Assembly: GCA_964536015.1 (NCBI GenBank)
Contig: CAZHVS010000002.1
Span: forward strand, 318,509 to 382,508
Reading direction: 5' to 3'
DNA: 64,000 nt
From: CAZHVS01 sp964536015
GTDB taxonomy: Bacteria > Bacteroidota > Ignavibacteria > Ignavibacteriales > Ignavibacteriaceae
Positions 37,143 through 46,508 of this stretch are shown here, in pieces (within the stretch, counting starts at the first letter, position 1; each line of letters begins with the position of its first letter). The translations under genes were made by a program, and so were the position numbers. The notes below the pieces were generated by a model. That model did not search any database, was not told the DNA's origin, and was given only the letters and a program-made list of their open reading frames with translations.

Positions 37143-38128
37143 TGAAATTCATTTTTACCTGTGGTGATATAAATGGGATTGGTCCTGAAATTGTTATAAA
37201 GGCAATAAACAGCATTTATAAAAGAAATAATTCCAAACTTTTTTTGACTATTCCAGCTAATGCTTTTCTTGAAACCAGTAAAATTGTAAAACCAATTTTT
37301 AATTATAAATTTGAAAATATATCTTCTTCACCAGATACTAATCCAAATGTTGTAACGATTTTTGATCTTGGAAAAGCTACTCAAAAATTGGGTCAACCAA
37401 CAAAAGTATCAGGAGAAATAGCATATAAATCTATACTTACTTCTTATAATTATTTAAATAAATGGAATCTGGATGGAATGCTTACTGCTCCCATTTCGAA
37501 AGATGCTTTCAACATAGCAGGTGTTAAATATAAAGGACACACTGATTTACTAGCTGATCTAACAAACAGTAAAGATGTAGTAATGATGTTTTTGTCGAAA
37601 AAAATGAAAGCAGCATTGGTTACAATCCACATTCCAATAAAAGATGTGTCTAAATCGATCACACGAAAGTCTTTGTTATCCAAAATAGAAATCGTGTCGA
37701 GTTCTTTAAGGAAAGATTTTGCTATTGATAATCCGAAGATAGCTGTACTTGGTTTAAATCCTCACGCAGGTGAGAAAGGTGTAATTGGAAATGAGGAGTT
37801 AAATATTATTCAACCAATTATTAATAGCCAACCAAATCATTTATATGGAGCATTTTCTCCGGATGCATTTTTTGCAAACAGAAATTATAAAAATTTTGAT
37901 GTTGTAATTGGGATGTATCACGATCAATTACTTATTCCGTTCAAAATGATAGATTTCAAAACTGGGGTTAACTTTTCAGCCGGTTTGCCAATAATCCGAA
38001 CATCACCCGATCACGGGGTAGCATATGATATTGCCGGAACTAATAAAGCGAGTTCATCTAGTTTGTTCAACGCATTTAAGTACGCATACAAAATAGTAAA
38101 AAATAGAAAAATGGGAGCGAAGCATTAA
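37139..38128 (+). CDS. pdxA: 4-hydroxythreonine-4-phosphate dehydrogenase
   Basis: 329 residues. Oxidises 4-phosphohydroxy-L-threonine in vitamin B6 synthesis. TCGDINGIGPEI (7-18), the metal-binding GHTDLL, MYHDQLLIPFK and SPDHGVAYDIAGT are diagnostic. Starts ATGATG overlapping the preceding stop, so coupled translation is likely; either ATG is possible. Confidence 0.94.
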   Translation: MMKFIFTCGDINGIGPEIVIKAINSIYKRNNSKLFLTIPANAFLETSKIVKPIFNYKFENISSSPDTNPNVVTIFDLGKATQKLGQPTKVSGEIAYKSILTSYNYLNKWNLDGMLTAPISKDAFNIAGVKYKGHTDLLADLTNSKDVVMMFLSKKMKAALVTIHIPIKDVSKSITRKSLLSKIEIVSSSLRKDFAIDNPKIAVLGLNPHAGEKGVIGNEELNIIQPIINSQPNHLYGAFSPDAFFANRNYKNFDVVIGMYHDQLLIPFKMIDFKTGVNFSAGLPIIRTSPDHGVAYDIAGTNKASSSSLFNAFKYAYKIVKNRKMGAKH

Positions 38129-38165
38129 CCAGTATTCATATATTGCTCCAATTTATAATCAACTT

Positions 38166-38849
38166 ATGAGCAAAATTGATTATAAACTGTGGGCTAAATA
38201 CATAAATATTTTATCTAAAAATATTGTTAAGAAAAATTTTTATTTACTTGAATTATCAGGAGGTACAGGAAAGCTAGCAAGTATTTTATATAATAAATCT
38301 AAAAAATATGTTCTATGCGACCTATCAAAAGAAATGTTGATACAAAGTAAGACTACAATAATCCCTCGTGTTTGTTGTAGTAATCTTAGTCTACCTTTTA
38401 AAAGAAAATTTAATTTAATTATTATGACATTCGACAGTATTAATTATTTTTTAACTAAAAAACAATTGTTACAATTTTTTTCTCAAATATTTAATATACT
38501 TGAAAATGATGGTATTTTTTTATTCGATGCAAGTATGCTCCAGAATAGCATAAATTCATTAAAAAAGTTGAACAGAAATGGTATTATAGACAAGATTTCT
38601 TATATTCAAAAGAGTAACTTTAATATTAAGACCAAGATACATACAAATAAGTTTTTAATTAGAAATGGAAATAAGTATTTTAAAGAAATACATAAACAAA
38701 AAATTTATTCATTAACTGATTTTCTTGACATACTTGATCATTCAGGTTTATATGCAAGTCATTGTTATGAAGCATTCTCATTTCAAAAAGCGTCAGAAAA
38801 TTCTGAAAGAGTACAATTTGTTGTAAGGAAAAAAAATGTTAACTTTTAA
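38166..38849 (+). CDS. SAM-dependent methyltransferase, start uncertain
   Basis: 227 residues from the first ATG. Class I methyltransferase: SAM-binding LLELSGGTGKLASIL (about 28-42), acidic CDLSKEM, and FDSINYFLTKKQLLQFF. The substrate is unknown. Upstream of the ATG the same frame reads NQYSYIAPIYNQL, a stretch that resembles the usual N-terminus of this family (YxxIAPIYDxLM), with no in-frame ATG, GTG or TTG after the pdxA stop region; an ATT at 38124 overlapping the pdxA TAA could be the real start. The gene end overlaps ftsE by 14 bases. Confidence 0.8.
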   Translation: MSKIDYKLWAKYINILSKNIVKKNFYLLELSGGTGKLASILYNKSKKYVLCDLSKEMLIQSKTTIIPRVCCSNLSLPFKRKFNLIIMTFDSINYFLTKKQLLQFFSQIFNILENDGIFLFDASMLQNSINSLKKLNRNGIIDKISYIQKSNFNIKTKIHTNKFLIRNGNKYFKEIHKQKIYSLTDFLDILDHSGLYASHCYEAFSFQKASENSERVQFVVRKKNVNF

Positions 38850-39507
38850 AAATATTTCTTTTGGTTTTGATAATCATCTACTATTTAAAAAAGTATCTTT
38901 TGAAGTTCAAGAAGGAGAATTTTGTTTTTTAATAGGTAAAAGTGGTTGTGGAAAATCATCACTTCTTAAATTAATTTATTTAGATTTTGTTCCGATTTCG
39001 GGAAATATCGAATTTCTTTCTTTCAATTATGCTTCGGTAAAAATTTCTCAGATTCCTTTAATTCGTAGAAAAATTGGCGTCGTTTTTCAGGATTATAAAT
39101 TACTGCGTGATAGAAATCTTGAAGATAATCTTGCTTTTATTTTGAATGTCACATCGCGAAAAAAAAATGAAATCAGAAAAAAAATTAACGAAGTATTAAC
39201 TACTATAGGTTTATCTCATAAAAGGTTAAGTATGCCTGATATGCTTTCTGGAGGAGAAAAACAAAGAGCTGCAATTGCAAGGGCAATTATAAATGATCCT
39301 CACTTAATAATTGCTGATGAACCAACTGGAAATCTTGATCCCGAAACCTCGTCAGAAATCATTCAAACGCTGGTTAATATAAATAAAAGAGGAACAGCAG
39401 TATTATTTGCCACTCATAACTATGAACTTATTAAAAAGCATAATTATAAGATATTTAAAATTTCAAATGAAACAGTAGAAGAAGTTAAAAAAGAAAGTTT
39501 TAATTAA
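38836..39507 (+). CDS. ftsE: FtsE-like ABC transporter ATPase
   Basis: 223 residues. Walker A GKSGCGKSS (34-42), signature MLSGGEKQRAAIARA, Walker B LIIADEPTGNLDPETS and switch ATHNYE. The PTGNLDP segment and the overall length fit FtsE, which with FtsX controls septal peptidoglycan hydrolases. No ftsX follows; adk lies on the other strand, overlapping by 4 bases. A LolD/MacB-type ATPase cannot be excluded. Confidence 0.82.
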   Translation: MLTFKNISFGFDNHLLFKKVSFEVQEGEFCFLIGKSGCGKSSLLKLIYLDFVPISGNIEFLSFNYASVKISQIPLIRRKIGVVFQDYKLLRDRNLEDNLAFILNVTSRKKNEIRKKINEVLTTIGLSHKRLSMPDMLSGGEKQRAAIARAIINDPHLIIADEPTGNLDPETSSEIIQTLVNINKRGTAVLFATHNYELIKKHNYKIFKISNETVEEVKKESFN

Positions 39508-40154
39508 AGTTTTAATTTACTTAATATTTCTGAAGTTACGGCTTCAATTGATTTTAATCCATTAACACGTATACAAATATTTTTCTTTTCATAGAAATCC
39601 AGTACCGGAAAAGTATTTGCCTTAAATACTTCCAACCTTTTTTTAATGACTTCTTCTTTATCATCATCACGTAAATAAAAAGAATTATTTGCTCCACAAG
39701 AAGGACAATTGACTAAATTTTCAATTTCCGAAAGAGAAAAAATTTTAGAACAAATTTTGCAAGCCCTTCTGTTTGATAATCTTTTAATTAATTCATCTTC
39801 ATTAGATTCGATATAAATAACTTTAATATCTGTAAAATTAAGTACAATTAAAATTTTATCTAGTTCCAAAGCTTGATTAACTGTGCGTGGAAATCCATCA
39901 AGAATAAATCCAGATTTACTTTTTTCAGATTTTAAGGTATCATTAATAATTCCTATCATTATTTCATCAGATACAAGTCCGCCAGAATCCATAATTGATT
40001 TTGCTTTCAATCCTAGAGGAGTAGCAATTCTTACAGCTTCTCTTAATATTTCACCAGTTGAATAGTGTGGCACTTTTAATTTTTCAGATAATATTTTTGC
40101 TTGTGTACCTTTGCCACATCCTGGTGCTCCAAAGAAAATCAAATTCATAGACAT
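39504..40154 (-). CDS. adk: Adenylate kinase (zinc-LID type)
   Basis: 216 residues. Interconverts ATP, ADP and AMP. P-loop FGAPGCGKGTQAK (8-20), AMP-binding GFILDGFPRTVNQA, and a LID domain with four cysteines (CKIC...CPSC), the zinc-binding type. Convergent 4-base overlap with ftsE at the 3' end; upstream it is 8 bases from tadA on the same strand. Confidence 0.94.
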   Translation of the reverse strand: MSMNLIFFGAPGCGKGTQAKILSEKLKVPHYSTGEILREAVRIATPLGLKAKSIMDSGGLVSDEIMIGIINDTLKSEKSKSGFILDGFPRTVNQALELDKILIVLNFTDIKVIYIESNEDELIKRLSNRRACKICSKIFSLSEIENLVNCPSCGANNSFYLRDDDKEEVIKKRLEVFKANTFPVLDFYEKKNICIRVNGLKSIEAVTSEILSKLKL

Positions 40155-40162
40155 TCCTAATA

Positions 40163-40633
40163 TTAATTTTTAACTTTTCTTAAATTGTTAAAAAAATTTT
40201 TCAAAAGTGCTTTACTTTCGTTTTCATAAATTCCATAAAATACACTGTTTGAATTAATTAGCAATTTTTTATTAATAATATTATATACTGTTCCGCAAGC
40301 TCCCATTTTGGGATCTTGAATAGAAATCCACAAGTTTTTAACACGACTCAATAATATTGCTCCAGCACACATGGGGCAAGGTTCTAATGTAACATATAGG
40401 TCGCAATCAGATAAAACTTGAGTGTTTAAAAAATTTGCAGCCGAAGTTATTGCTATCATTTCTGCATGAGCAGTGGGATCATTTAATTTTATATTTTGAT
40501 TACGACCTTTTCCAATAATTCTATTTTTATGGACAATTACTGCTCCCACTGGGACTTCATTTTCTTCAACAGCTTTTTCAGCTTCCTGAAGGGCTGCAAA
40601 CATGAATCGGTAGTTTTCCTCAGAGAAAGTCAT
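40163..40633 (-). CDS. tadA: tRNA-specific adenosine deaminase
   Basis: 156 residues. Deaminase zinc site HAE (56-58) with PCPMC (85-89; Cys86, Cys89) and proton-shuttle Glu58. TadA converts A34 to inosine in tRNA-Arg(ACG), a tRNA that is encoded in this same window at 25991. Forms a unit with adk, 8 bases apart. A guanine-deaminase-like role is a less likely alternative. Confidence 0.88.
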   Translation of the reverse strand: MTFSEENYRFMFAALQEAEKAVEENEVPVGAVIVHKNRIIGKGRNQNIKLNDPTAHAEMIAITSAANFLNTQVLSDCDLYVTLEPCPMCAGAILLSRVKNLWISIQDPKMGACGTVYNIINKKLLINSNSVFYGIYENESKALLKNFFNNLRKVKN

Positions 40634-40671
40634 AATTAAAATTTTAAAAAATAATTTACAAATTCAAACTG

Positions 40672-40745
40672 TACACCCGGAAGGATTCGAACCCTCAACC
40701 CTTTGATCCGAAGTCAAATGCTCTATCCAGTTGAGCTACGGGTGC
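40672..40745 (-). tRNA. tRNA-Arg (anticodon TCG)
   Basis: 74 nt cloverleaf on the minus strand: acceptor GCACCCG/CGGGTGT, D-arm AGCTCAACTGGATAGAGC, anticodon stem TTTGA/TCAAA with loop CTTCGGA (anticodon TCG), T-arm GGTTCGAATCC, discriminator A. No CCA encoded. Acceptor identical to the ACG isoacceptor at 25991. Confidence 0.93.
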
Positions 40746-40818
40746 AAAAAAAATTTTCTTTTCAAAAATAAAATTATTCGTACTAGTATACAATCTAATT
40801 TTATAAATGTCAAAAAAT

Positions 40819-41889
40819 TTATTTTAGAATGACCATCTTCTTAATGATGCTGTTTGAATTAGCTGACAATCTATAAAAATATATTCCTGAAGAAAATTTA
40901 TTTGCATCAAATTCAATTACATAAGTTCCTGCATTTTTCTTTTCATTTACTACCGTTGCTAATTCCTTACCCAGTAAATCAAAGACTTTTAATGTCACAA
41001 ATTGTTCTTTTCCAATTGAATATTTTATCTGTGTTTTTGGATTAAAAGGATTAGGATAATTTTGTTCAAGTGAAAATTCATCAACGGTTATTATTTTATC
41101 ATTTGTATTTGTAATTGGATTTATCACTTCAATTGTTTCACCAGGAAACCAATATTTACCAAGAGATAATAATGATAAATCGATTATAGTCGAAGGTATC
41201 AAAGTTTTTATTATCCATTTATTTTGAGCAAAGTATGTAGTATCGTAAGTATTGAGAAAGGGGATAACTAAAAATGAAGTCAATCGATAACCAACCATTA
41301 AAGTATGAATAAATTTTTTACAAGTGAAAGTACCTATTTCTGTAGTTAACGAAGCGTCATTTAATCTTTTTCCTGTCAATTGAACTCGCAAGGGGACTGT
41401 AATTGTATCTATTGTAACAGTCGTATCATATTGAAATATTGTATAAGATAGGTTAGCACTTTGCTGGAATTTATATGTGTCATACCACTTCTCAAATGAT
41501 TTAATAGTAGTAATTAAATTTCCATATCCAAGAGAGTCAAAAACTTGAACAAGGGAATCGCTGATATTTGTTTTAAAATAAGTTTTACCAATCGAAGCAC
41601 TCAAATTTACATAAGCTGTATCAGTATATGGTGCTATGTTAACTGTATTCAAGGTCCCACTCTTCGACAGAATATGTTTTGCATTCAAACCAGCAAAGAT
41701 GTTTTCAAAAGCAAGAGAATCAATTCTATATGTTTTCAGAGAATCGACTTGATGGTTTAGCGAATCTAATGGGGTTACTTTAAAGTACCATTTATACCCC
41801 ATTTGAATAGGAAAATAATCTGATGCTTGTTGACTAAATGAACTTTGAAATAAAATCAAAATAAACAGCAATGGTACAAATTTTTTCAT
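40819..41889 (-). CDS. Secreted protein with type IX sorting domain, function unknown
   Basis: 356 residues. Signal peptide (MKKFVPLLFILILFQSSFSQ), a beta-rich body of about 240 residues starting YFPIQMGYKWYFKV with no known enzyme motif, and a C-terminal T9SS sorting domain (QNYPNPFNPKTQIKYSI through IIKKMVILK, about 275-356). It would be exported through the outer membrane. The body resembles small secreted proteins common in Ignavibacteria that read '...P...G..W.Y'. Confidence 0.85.
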   Translation of the reverse strand: MKKFVPLLFILILFQSSFSQQASDYFPIQMGYKWYFKVTPLDSLNHQVDSLKTYRIDSLAFENIFAGLNAKHILSKSGTLNTVNIAPYTDTAYVNLSASIGKTYFKTNISDSLVQVFDSLGYGNLITTIKSFEKWYDTYKFQQSANLSYTIFQYDTTVTIDTITVPLRVQLTGKRLNDASLTTEIGTFTCKKFIHTLMVGYRLTSFLVIPFLNTYDTTYFAQNKWIIKTLIPSTIIDLSLLSLGKYWFPGETIEVINPITNTNDKIITVDEFSLEQNYPNPFNPKTQIKYSIGKEQFVTLKVFDLLGKELATVVNEKKNAGTYVIEFDANKFSSGIYFYRLSANSNSIIKKMVILK

Positions 41890-42080
41890 AGTATCACCAA
41901 AAAGAAAATAACAATTTAATTCAGTAGCAAGTTAAGATAAATGTTAATTATTAACAATTTGTAAGTGTGGCTCGTAACAAAAGAAAACTTCATCAAGAAG
42001 AAGAGTTTTTAAAATTATTATTGTATAGGTAATATTATTTTCGGAGATTTGTACCTAAATTTTTAATCATCAAGGTATAA

Positions 42081-42473
42081 ATGGATTTTCAAAAAATATT
42101 TAATGAAATAAAATCAATTGCTGTAGTAGGGATCTCAGATAAACCTTATAGGGATAGTGGAAGAATTGCTTCCTTTTTGCTTAAAAAAGGATATGATGTT
42201 GTTGGAGTTCATCCAGTTCTAAAATCATTTGATGGAATCAAAATTTATTCTAAGCTGTCTGAAATACCTACCGATATTGATCTTGTTGATGTATTTATAA
42301 ATGGGCAAGAATTAGAAAAAATTAAAGAAGAAATTATTGTAATAAATCCCAAATATGTTTGGTTTCAATATGGAGTAAAAAATGATAAGGTTGCTAATTG
42401 GTTAAAACAAAAAGGAATTCAGGTTATTGAAGATAGATGTATTGCTGTGGAATTAAGTAAATATAACCGATAG
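42081..42473 (+). CDS. CoA-binding domain protein (YccU-like)
   Basis: 130 residues, a single Rossmann-like CoA_binding_2 domain: IAVVGISDKPYRDSGRIASF (13-32), VVGVHPVL, and the closing VIEDRCIAVE. Family members bind CoA in crystal structures; their role is not known. Probably in one unit with the following outer-membrane protein and rsmE (8-base gap). Confidence 0.9.
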   Translation: MDFQKIFNEIKSIAVVGISDKPYRDSGRIASFLLKKGYDVVGVHPVLKSFDGIKIYSKLSEIPTDIDLVDVFINGQELEKIKEEIIVINPKYVWFQYGVKNDKVANWLKQKGIQVIEDRCIAVELSKYNR

Positions 42474-42481
42474 AAATTTCA

Positions 42482-43810
42482 ATGATTTCAATAAAATATA
42501 TTTTCTTAAGTTTCATTTTAGTATCGGGTAGCATATTTGGACAAAATATCGATTCTCTCTATTCTCAAATCAAATTTCCATTTGCCGTTGATTCAATCTA
42601 CATTACTGGAAATGATATTACCGATGAAGATATAATTCTAAATGAACTAACTTTTTCGATTGGTGATACAATCAATATTGAAACGCTTAAGTATAACAGA
42701 GAACGGATTTACAGTCTCGAAATATTCACTCGGGTTTTTATCATTCCTCACTTAGTTGAAGATAAATATATCTTAGAGATTGCTCTAGAAGAAAGCTGGT
42801 ATATATACCCAATTCCTTTCTTTGATGTTAAAGAAAAAGACTGGGATAAACTTTCTTACGGTTTGCAATTAGAAGTAAAAAACTTTAGAGGTAGAAATGA
42901 AAAGATTAAATCAATAATTGCTTTTGGTTACGATCCTGAACTTTCTCTTCTTTACAGTATTCCATATTTATTTCAAAAAGAACAAATTTCTCTGCAAACA
43001 GCTTTTAGTTATACAAAGGCAAGGAATAAAAGTATTGCATTAGAAAACATTGTTGGGGAAAATTATGATTTGCGATTTATTCGCGGAGAAGTCGTCACTG
43101 GAAAAAGATTAAACCAATTTAATCAATTGTATTTATATAGCGGATTTGAATATGTAGAAATTCCTCTTGAGGTTTCAAATAAACTGAATTATAAAAATCA
43201 TATAAATCGAAATCCATATATTGGTTTTAAATATCTTTATGATACTAGAGACCTTGCACAATTTCCTTCAAATGGATTCTTAATTTCAGGTGATTTAAAA
43301 ATAAAAGGTCTTGGAGTTAATGAATTTAATTACAGAATTTTTCTAATTGATTTCAGAACTTACAGAGAGTTAATAAATGATTTCACAACAAAGTTTCGAG
43401 TAAATATAAAACAGGTTTTTGGGGATAACATTCCTGCATATGATTATACATATCTTGGTTATGATGAGAAAATAAGAGGAAGATATGGAGAAAAAATGGA
43501 AGGAAACGGACTTATTATTTCATCATTTGAAGTTCGTTATCCAATTCTTAAAGAATGGAATTTAAATTTTGACCTTCCAATTATTCCAAAATCATTGTTA
43601 ACATACCGAGTTGGTATATATGCAGAGCTATTTGTTGATGCAGGGAATTCATACTTTCGGCAAGATCCTTTAAAAATAAAAAATTTTCAATTTGGTTATG
43701 GTGTGGGATTGACTTGGTTAATTCTTCCTTATAATTTAGCAAGAACAATTTTTGCTTTTAATGATCACGGTGAATCACAATTTGAGTTAATACTTGGAAC
43801 GTCTTTCTAA
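42482..43810 (+). CDS. BamA/TamA-like outer-membrane protein with a single POTRA
   Basis: 442 residues. Signal peptide (1-20), one POTRA-like domain (about 35-110: VDSIYITGNDITDEDIIL... then SLEIFTRVFI), and a C-terminal barrel (about 140-442) with the D15/Omp85 signature GFKYLYDTRDLAQFPSNG and ending QFELILGTSF with terminal Phe. Too short for BamA itself; a one-POTRA Omp85 protein of unknown cargo. Overlaps rsmE by 17 bases. Confidence 0.85.
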   Translation: MISIKYIFLSFILVSGSIFGQNIDSLYSQIKFPFAVDSIYITGNDITDEDIILNELTFSIGDTINIETLKYNRERIYSLEIFTRVFIIPHLVEDKYILEIALEESWYIYPIPFFDVKEKDWDKLSYGLQLEVKNFRGRNEKIKSIIAFGYDPELSLLYSIPYLFQKEQISLQTAFSYTKARNKSIALENIVGENYDLRFIRGEVVTGKRLNQFNQLYLYSGFEYVEIPLEVSNKLNYKNHINRNPYIGFKYLYDTRDLAQFPSNGFLISGDLKIKGLGVNEFNYRIFLIDFRTYRELINDFTTKFRVNIKQVFGDNIPAYDYTYLGYDEKIRGRYGEKMEGNGLIISSFEVRYPILKEWNLNFDLPIIPKSLLTYRVGIYAELFVDAGNSYFRQDPLKIKNFQFGYGVGLTWLILPYNLARTIFAFNDHGESQFELILGTSF

Positions 43811-44495
43811 CATAGAACTTTATTACGCTGAACCTGGTAACATTACAAATATTCTACTAACAATTGACGGAGAAGAAGCTAGGCACATTCAACAGGTGAT
43901 GCGACACAGGATTAATGATGAAATATTTGCGACCAATGGAAAAGGGGAATTACTAAAATGTAAAATTTCACGCCTCGAAAAAAATTTTATTGAAGCTTAC
44001 ATCATTAAAAGAGAAAGTATAGAGAATCCTTTTGCAAATATTCATTTCTGTATTCCAAAATTAAGAAATCCAGATAGGTTAGAATTTGCAATTGAAAAGT
44101 GCACCGAACTTGGGATAACAAATTTAATTATCTTTGATGCAAATCGTTCTGTTGCGAAAGGTGAAAAAAGTGAGAGATGGAATAAGTTGCTTATTTCTGC
44201 TATTAAGCAATCATTAAGAACATATGTACCAAAATTTACTCTAATAAATTCAATAGAAGAAATTGCTTCACTGAATGCTGAGAAAATAATTTTAGAGCAA
44301 GAAACCAGTACTCATTTGAAAGAAATAAAAATTGAGTCTAATAAGAAGTACTATTTTATTTTTGGACCTGAAGGAGGACTTGACGAAAAAGAAAAAATAT
44401 GGCTTAAAGATGCCAAATTATTTTCTTTAAATACTCATAGATTACGTAGTGAAACTGCCATTATTAGTGCTGCTACAATAGTTACCTCTAGGTAG
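43794..44495 (+). CDS. rsmE: 16S rRNA (uracil-1498-N3)-methyltransferase
   Basis: 233 residues, SPOUT fold. EEARHIQQVMRH (about 29-40), AIEKCTELGI and the knot motif FGPEGGLDEKE with LRSETAII near the C-terminus are RsmE signatures. N3-methylates U1498 of 16S rRNA. The start is a TTG inside the previous gene; no in-frame ATG exists upstream of the conserved part. Confidence 0.92.
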   Translation: MERLSNIELYYAEPGNITNILLTIDGEEARHIQQVMRHRINDEIFATNGKGELLKCKISRLEKNFIEAYIIKRESIENPFANIHFCIPKLRNPDRLEFAIEKCTELGITNLIIFDANRSVAKGEKSERWNKLLISAIKQSLRTYVPKFTLINSIEEIASLNAEKIILEQETSTHLKEIKIESNKKYYFIFGPEGGLDEKEKIWLKDAKLFSLNTHRLRSETAIISAATIVTSR

Positions 44496-44535
44496 AAAAA
44501 TTATCTAATAAAGAATTATTATCAATTCTGTAATT

Positions 44536-45021
44536 TTATCCTTTCCCAAATTGCTCCTTATAGTTGAATCCTTTTATTGGTTCTCTTATGGTCAAAACCG
44601 GACATGGTGCTTTTTTTACGACTTTATCTGCTGTGCTTCCAAACAGTATATGCTCCATACCTGAATGACCATGAGTAGCAATAATAATCAGATCAACATC
44701 TTCCTCACGCGCTGTTTCAATAATCTCAATGAAAGGTTTTCCTGGTTTCACTAAAGTTTTGACTTTGATCGAAGAATCAAGTTCTGTTTGGGATAATTTT
44801 TGTAATTCTTCTTCAGCACGTTTATCAATTTCAATATTAAATGAAGGTAGAGCAAGTTGTCCCATACTAAAGTCAGGTGGATATATTATTGGTTCAACAA
44901 CATAGACAAGAATGAGTTCAGCATTAAAGTGTTTTGCAAAGGCTGAAGAATACTTTAATGTAGATTTTGAGTAGTCAGAAAAGTCAACTGGTACAAGAAT
45001 TTTTTTTATATTTAGTTCCAT
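44536..45021 (-). CDS. Universal stress protein (UspA family, ATP-binding type)
   Basis: 161 residues. KKILVPVDFSDYSKSTLKY (5-23) and the ATP-binding pattern G-x2-G-x9-GS in ATHGHSGMEHILFGSTADK. Stress-response protein of unclear molecular role. One base separates it from the upstream cyclic-nucleotide-binding gene, so both are co-expressed. Confidence 0.92.
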   Translation of the reverse strand: MELNIKKILVPVDFSDYSKSTLKYSSAFAKHFNAELILVYVVEPIIYPPDFSMGQLALPSFNIEIDKRAEEELQKLSQTELDSSIKVKTLVKPGKPFIEIIETAREEDVDLIIIATHGHSGMEHILFGSTADKVVKKAPCPVLTIREPIKGFNYKEQFGKG

Positions 45022-45022
45022 A

Positions 45023-45565
45023 TTAATTCTCCTCTAATTCAAACAGTTTATCCTGTAATAATAAATAATCGTGATTGAGATTTCTAAGTCGTGTTGTAAC
45101 AATTTTTGTAATACCGGAAAGTATATTAATTCCGTCTTTCGGATTTTTATAGATTAATTCATCAAGATCAGGTTTAAAGAGGACTGCAATTTTGCAGTCA
45201 GTTTTAGCCACTGCAGAAGCTGATCTTTTTTCACCATCCAGCAAAGCAAGTTCGCCAAAAAAATCTCCTTTTGTAAATTCGGCAAGAATTACCTTATTAT
45301 TTTTTGGAGTTATATATTCAATTTTTACTTCACCTTCTGCTATTATGTACATTCCAATTCCAGGATCACTTTGCATAAAAATGTATTCACCCGCAATGTA
45401 ATTTCTATTGTGAAGTTGATTAATAACCTGAAGAAATAATGATTTTTTCAAATCACAAAATGGAGGAATAGTGTTCAAAGTTTCAGCCAGTTCAAATTTA
45501 TCGGGAGAATTCTTAAATACATTTCTCCAGAAACTTGAATGGATATTTTTTTCAGAATTCAACAT
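45023..45565 (-). CDS. Cyclic nucleotide-binding domain protein without DNA-binding domain
   Basis: 180 residues with one cNMP-binding (Crp-like) beta-roll (about 35-150): phosphate-binding cassette FFGELALLDGEKRSASAVA. The C-terminal ~30 residues are a helix, with no helix-turn-helix, so it is not a Crp/Fnr regulator. It may sense a nucleotide and act through a partner; the tightly linked UspA protein is the obvious candidate. Confidence 0.9.
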   Translation of the reverse strand: MLNSEKNIHSSFWRNVFKNSPDKFELAETLNTIPPFCDLKKSLFLQVINQLHNRNYIAGEYIFMQSDPGIGMYIIAEGEVKIEYITPKNNKVILAEFTKGDFFGELALLDGEKRSASAVAKTDCKIAVLFKPDLDELIYKNPKDGINILSGITKIVTTRLRNLNHDYLLLQDKLFELEEN

Positions 45566-45583
45566 AAAAATCCCTGTTAATTA

Positions 45584-46336
45584 TTAATCAAAAATTCCGG
45601 CTTCTGCAAGTCGCCATAAACGTTGACAGGGAAACCTATTTTCATACAAAGCTCTTCCGACAATTACAGAATCGATACCTATAGGAATATGATTCTGAAT
45701 ATCTAATAATTCATCTTTGTTTCTAACTCCACCTGAAATAGTAACTTTACAATTTGTTGCAATTGCAATATTTTTTGAAAGTTCAATGTTTGGACCAATC
45801 ATCATTCCGTTTCGTTTAACATCACATACAATTAGTCTTTCGACGCCAATATCTTTTAGTTGTAAAGCAAGAGCAATAGGTGCAATTCCTGTTTTAACTT
45901 TTCTGTGTTTAATTACAATTTCATTGTCAATTACATCAAATGCGACCACAATCTTTGAAGGACCATAAAGTTCAAAAACTTTTTTAAACTCAGATGGATT
46001 AGCCAAGACCATCGTTGCAATTGCAATTCTTGCAACACCAAGATCGAACATTCTTTTTGCATCATCAAGATTTCTTATTCCACCTGAATAAGCAACAGGA
46101 ATAATAACCGATTTACAAATGCTTTCAATTATTTTTCTGTTCGGACTATTCTCAACATCAATTGCATCAAAATCAACAACGTGAAGAATTTTGGCATTTT
46201 CAGCTCTCCAGATTTTTGCCATTTCAACAGGATCGTTACCATATTCTTTAGAGCCTAATTCAGGAATACCCTGAACAACCCTGACAGTTTTGCCATCTTT
46301 GATATCAATTGACGGTATTACTAATAAAAAAGACAT
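45584..46336 (-). CDS. hisA: HisA-type phosphoribosyl isomerase
   Basis: 250 residues from the ATG at 46336 (MSFLLVIPSIDIKDGK); an upstream in-frame extension of 34 residues is hydrophobic and not family-like. TIM barrel with IPSIDIKDGKTVRVVQG, HVVDFDAID, YSGGIRN and TISGGVRNKDEL, the two phosphate sites of HisA, which isomerises ProFAR to PRFAR in histidine synthesis. It stands outside any his operon here, and the acidic catalytic pair (D10, D134-like VAFDV) seems conserved. Confidence 0.85.
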   Translation of the reverse strand: MSFLLVIPSIDIKDGKTVRVVQGIPELGSKEYGNDPVEMAKIWRAENAKILHVVDFDAIDVENSPNRKIIESICKSVIIPVAYSGGIRNLDDAKRMFDLGVARIAIATMVLANPSEFKKVFELYGPSKIVVAFDVIDNEIVIKHRKVKTGIAPIALALQLKDIGVERLIVCDVKRNGMMIGPNIELSKNIAIATNCKVTISGGVRNKDELLDIQNHIPIGIDSVIVGRALYENRFPCQRLWRLAEAGIFD

Positions 46337-46489
46337 TTTGATATTTTCATTTGAGTGTGGTTGAAAAATAATTAATTGTAGTTTAAAAAAAAATGTTTCA
46401 ATAAAAAATGCTACTAAAAATTTGGAAATTACCTTCAATTCATTGAACGAATTTTTTATTCTTTTCTTCGGTTAGAAAAAAAAATCTCT

Positions 46490-46497
46490 TATATTTG
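46490..46497 (+). promoter_or_regulatory. Candidate Bacteroidota-type -7 box (TATATTTG) of the etf operon
   Basis: TATATTTG fits the TAnnTTTG -7 consensus of Bacteroidota sigma factor promoters and lies 117 bases upstream of etfB. A good TTTG at -33 is not visible, so this is a moderate candidate. The flanking 46337-46613 contains no gene. Confidence 0.4.
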
Positions 46498-46508
46498 CAC
46501 CGAAAATT

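Noticed and set aside
46337..46438. Upstream 34-residue extension of hisA
   Set aside because: Hydrophobic and unlike HisA; the family start is at 46336.
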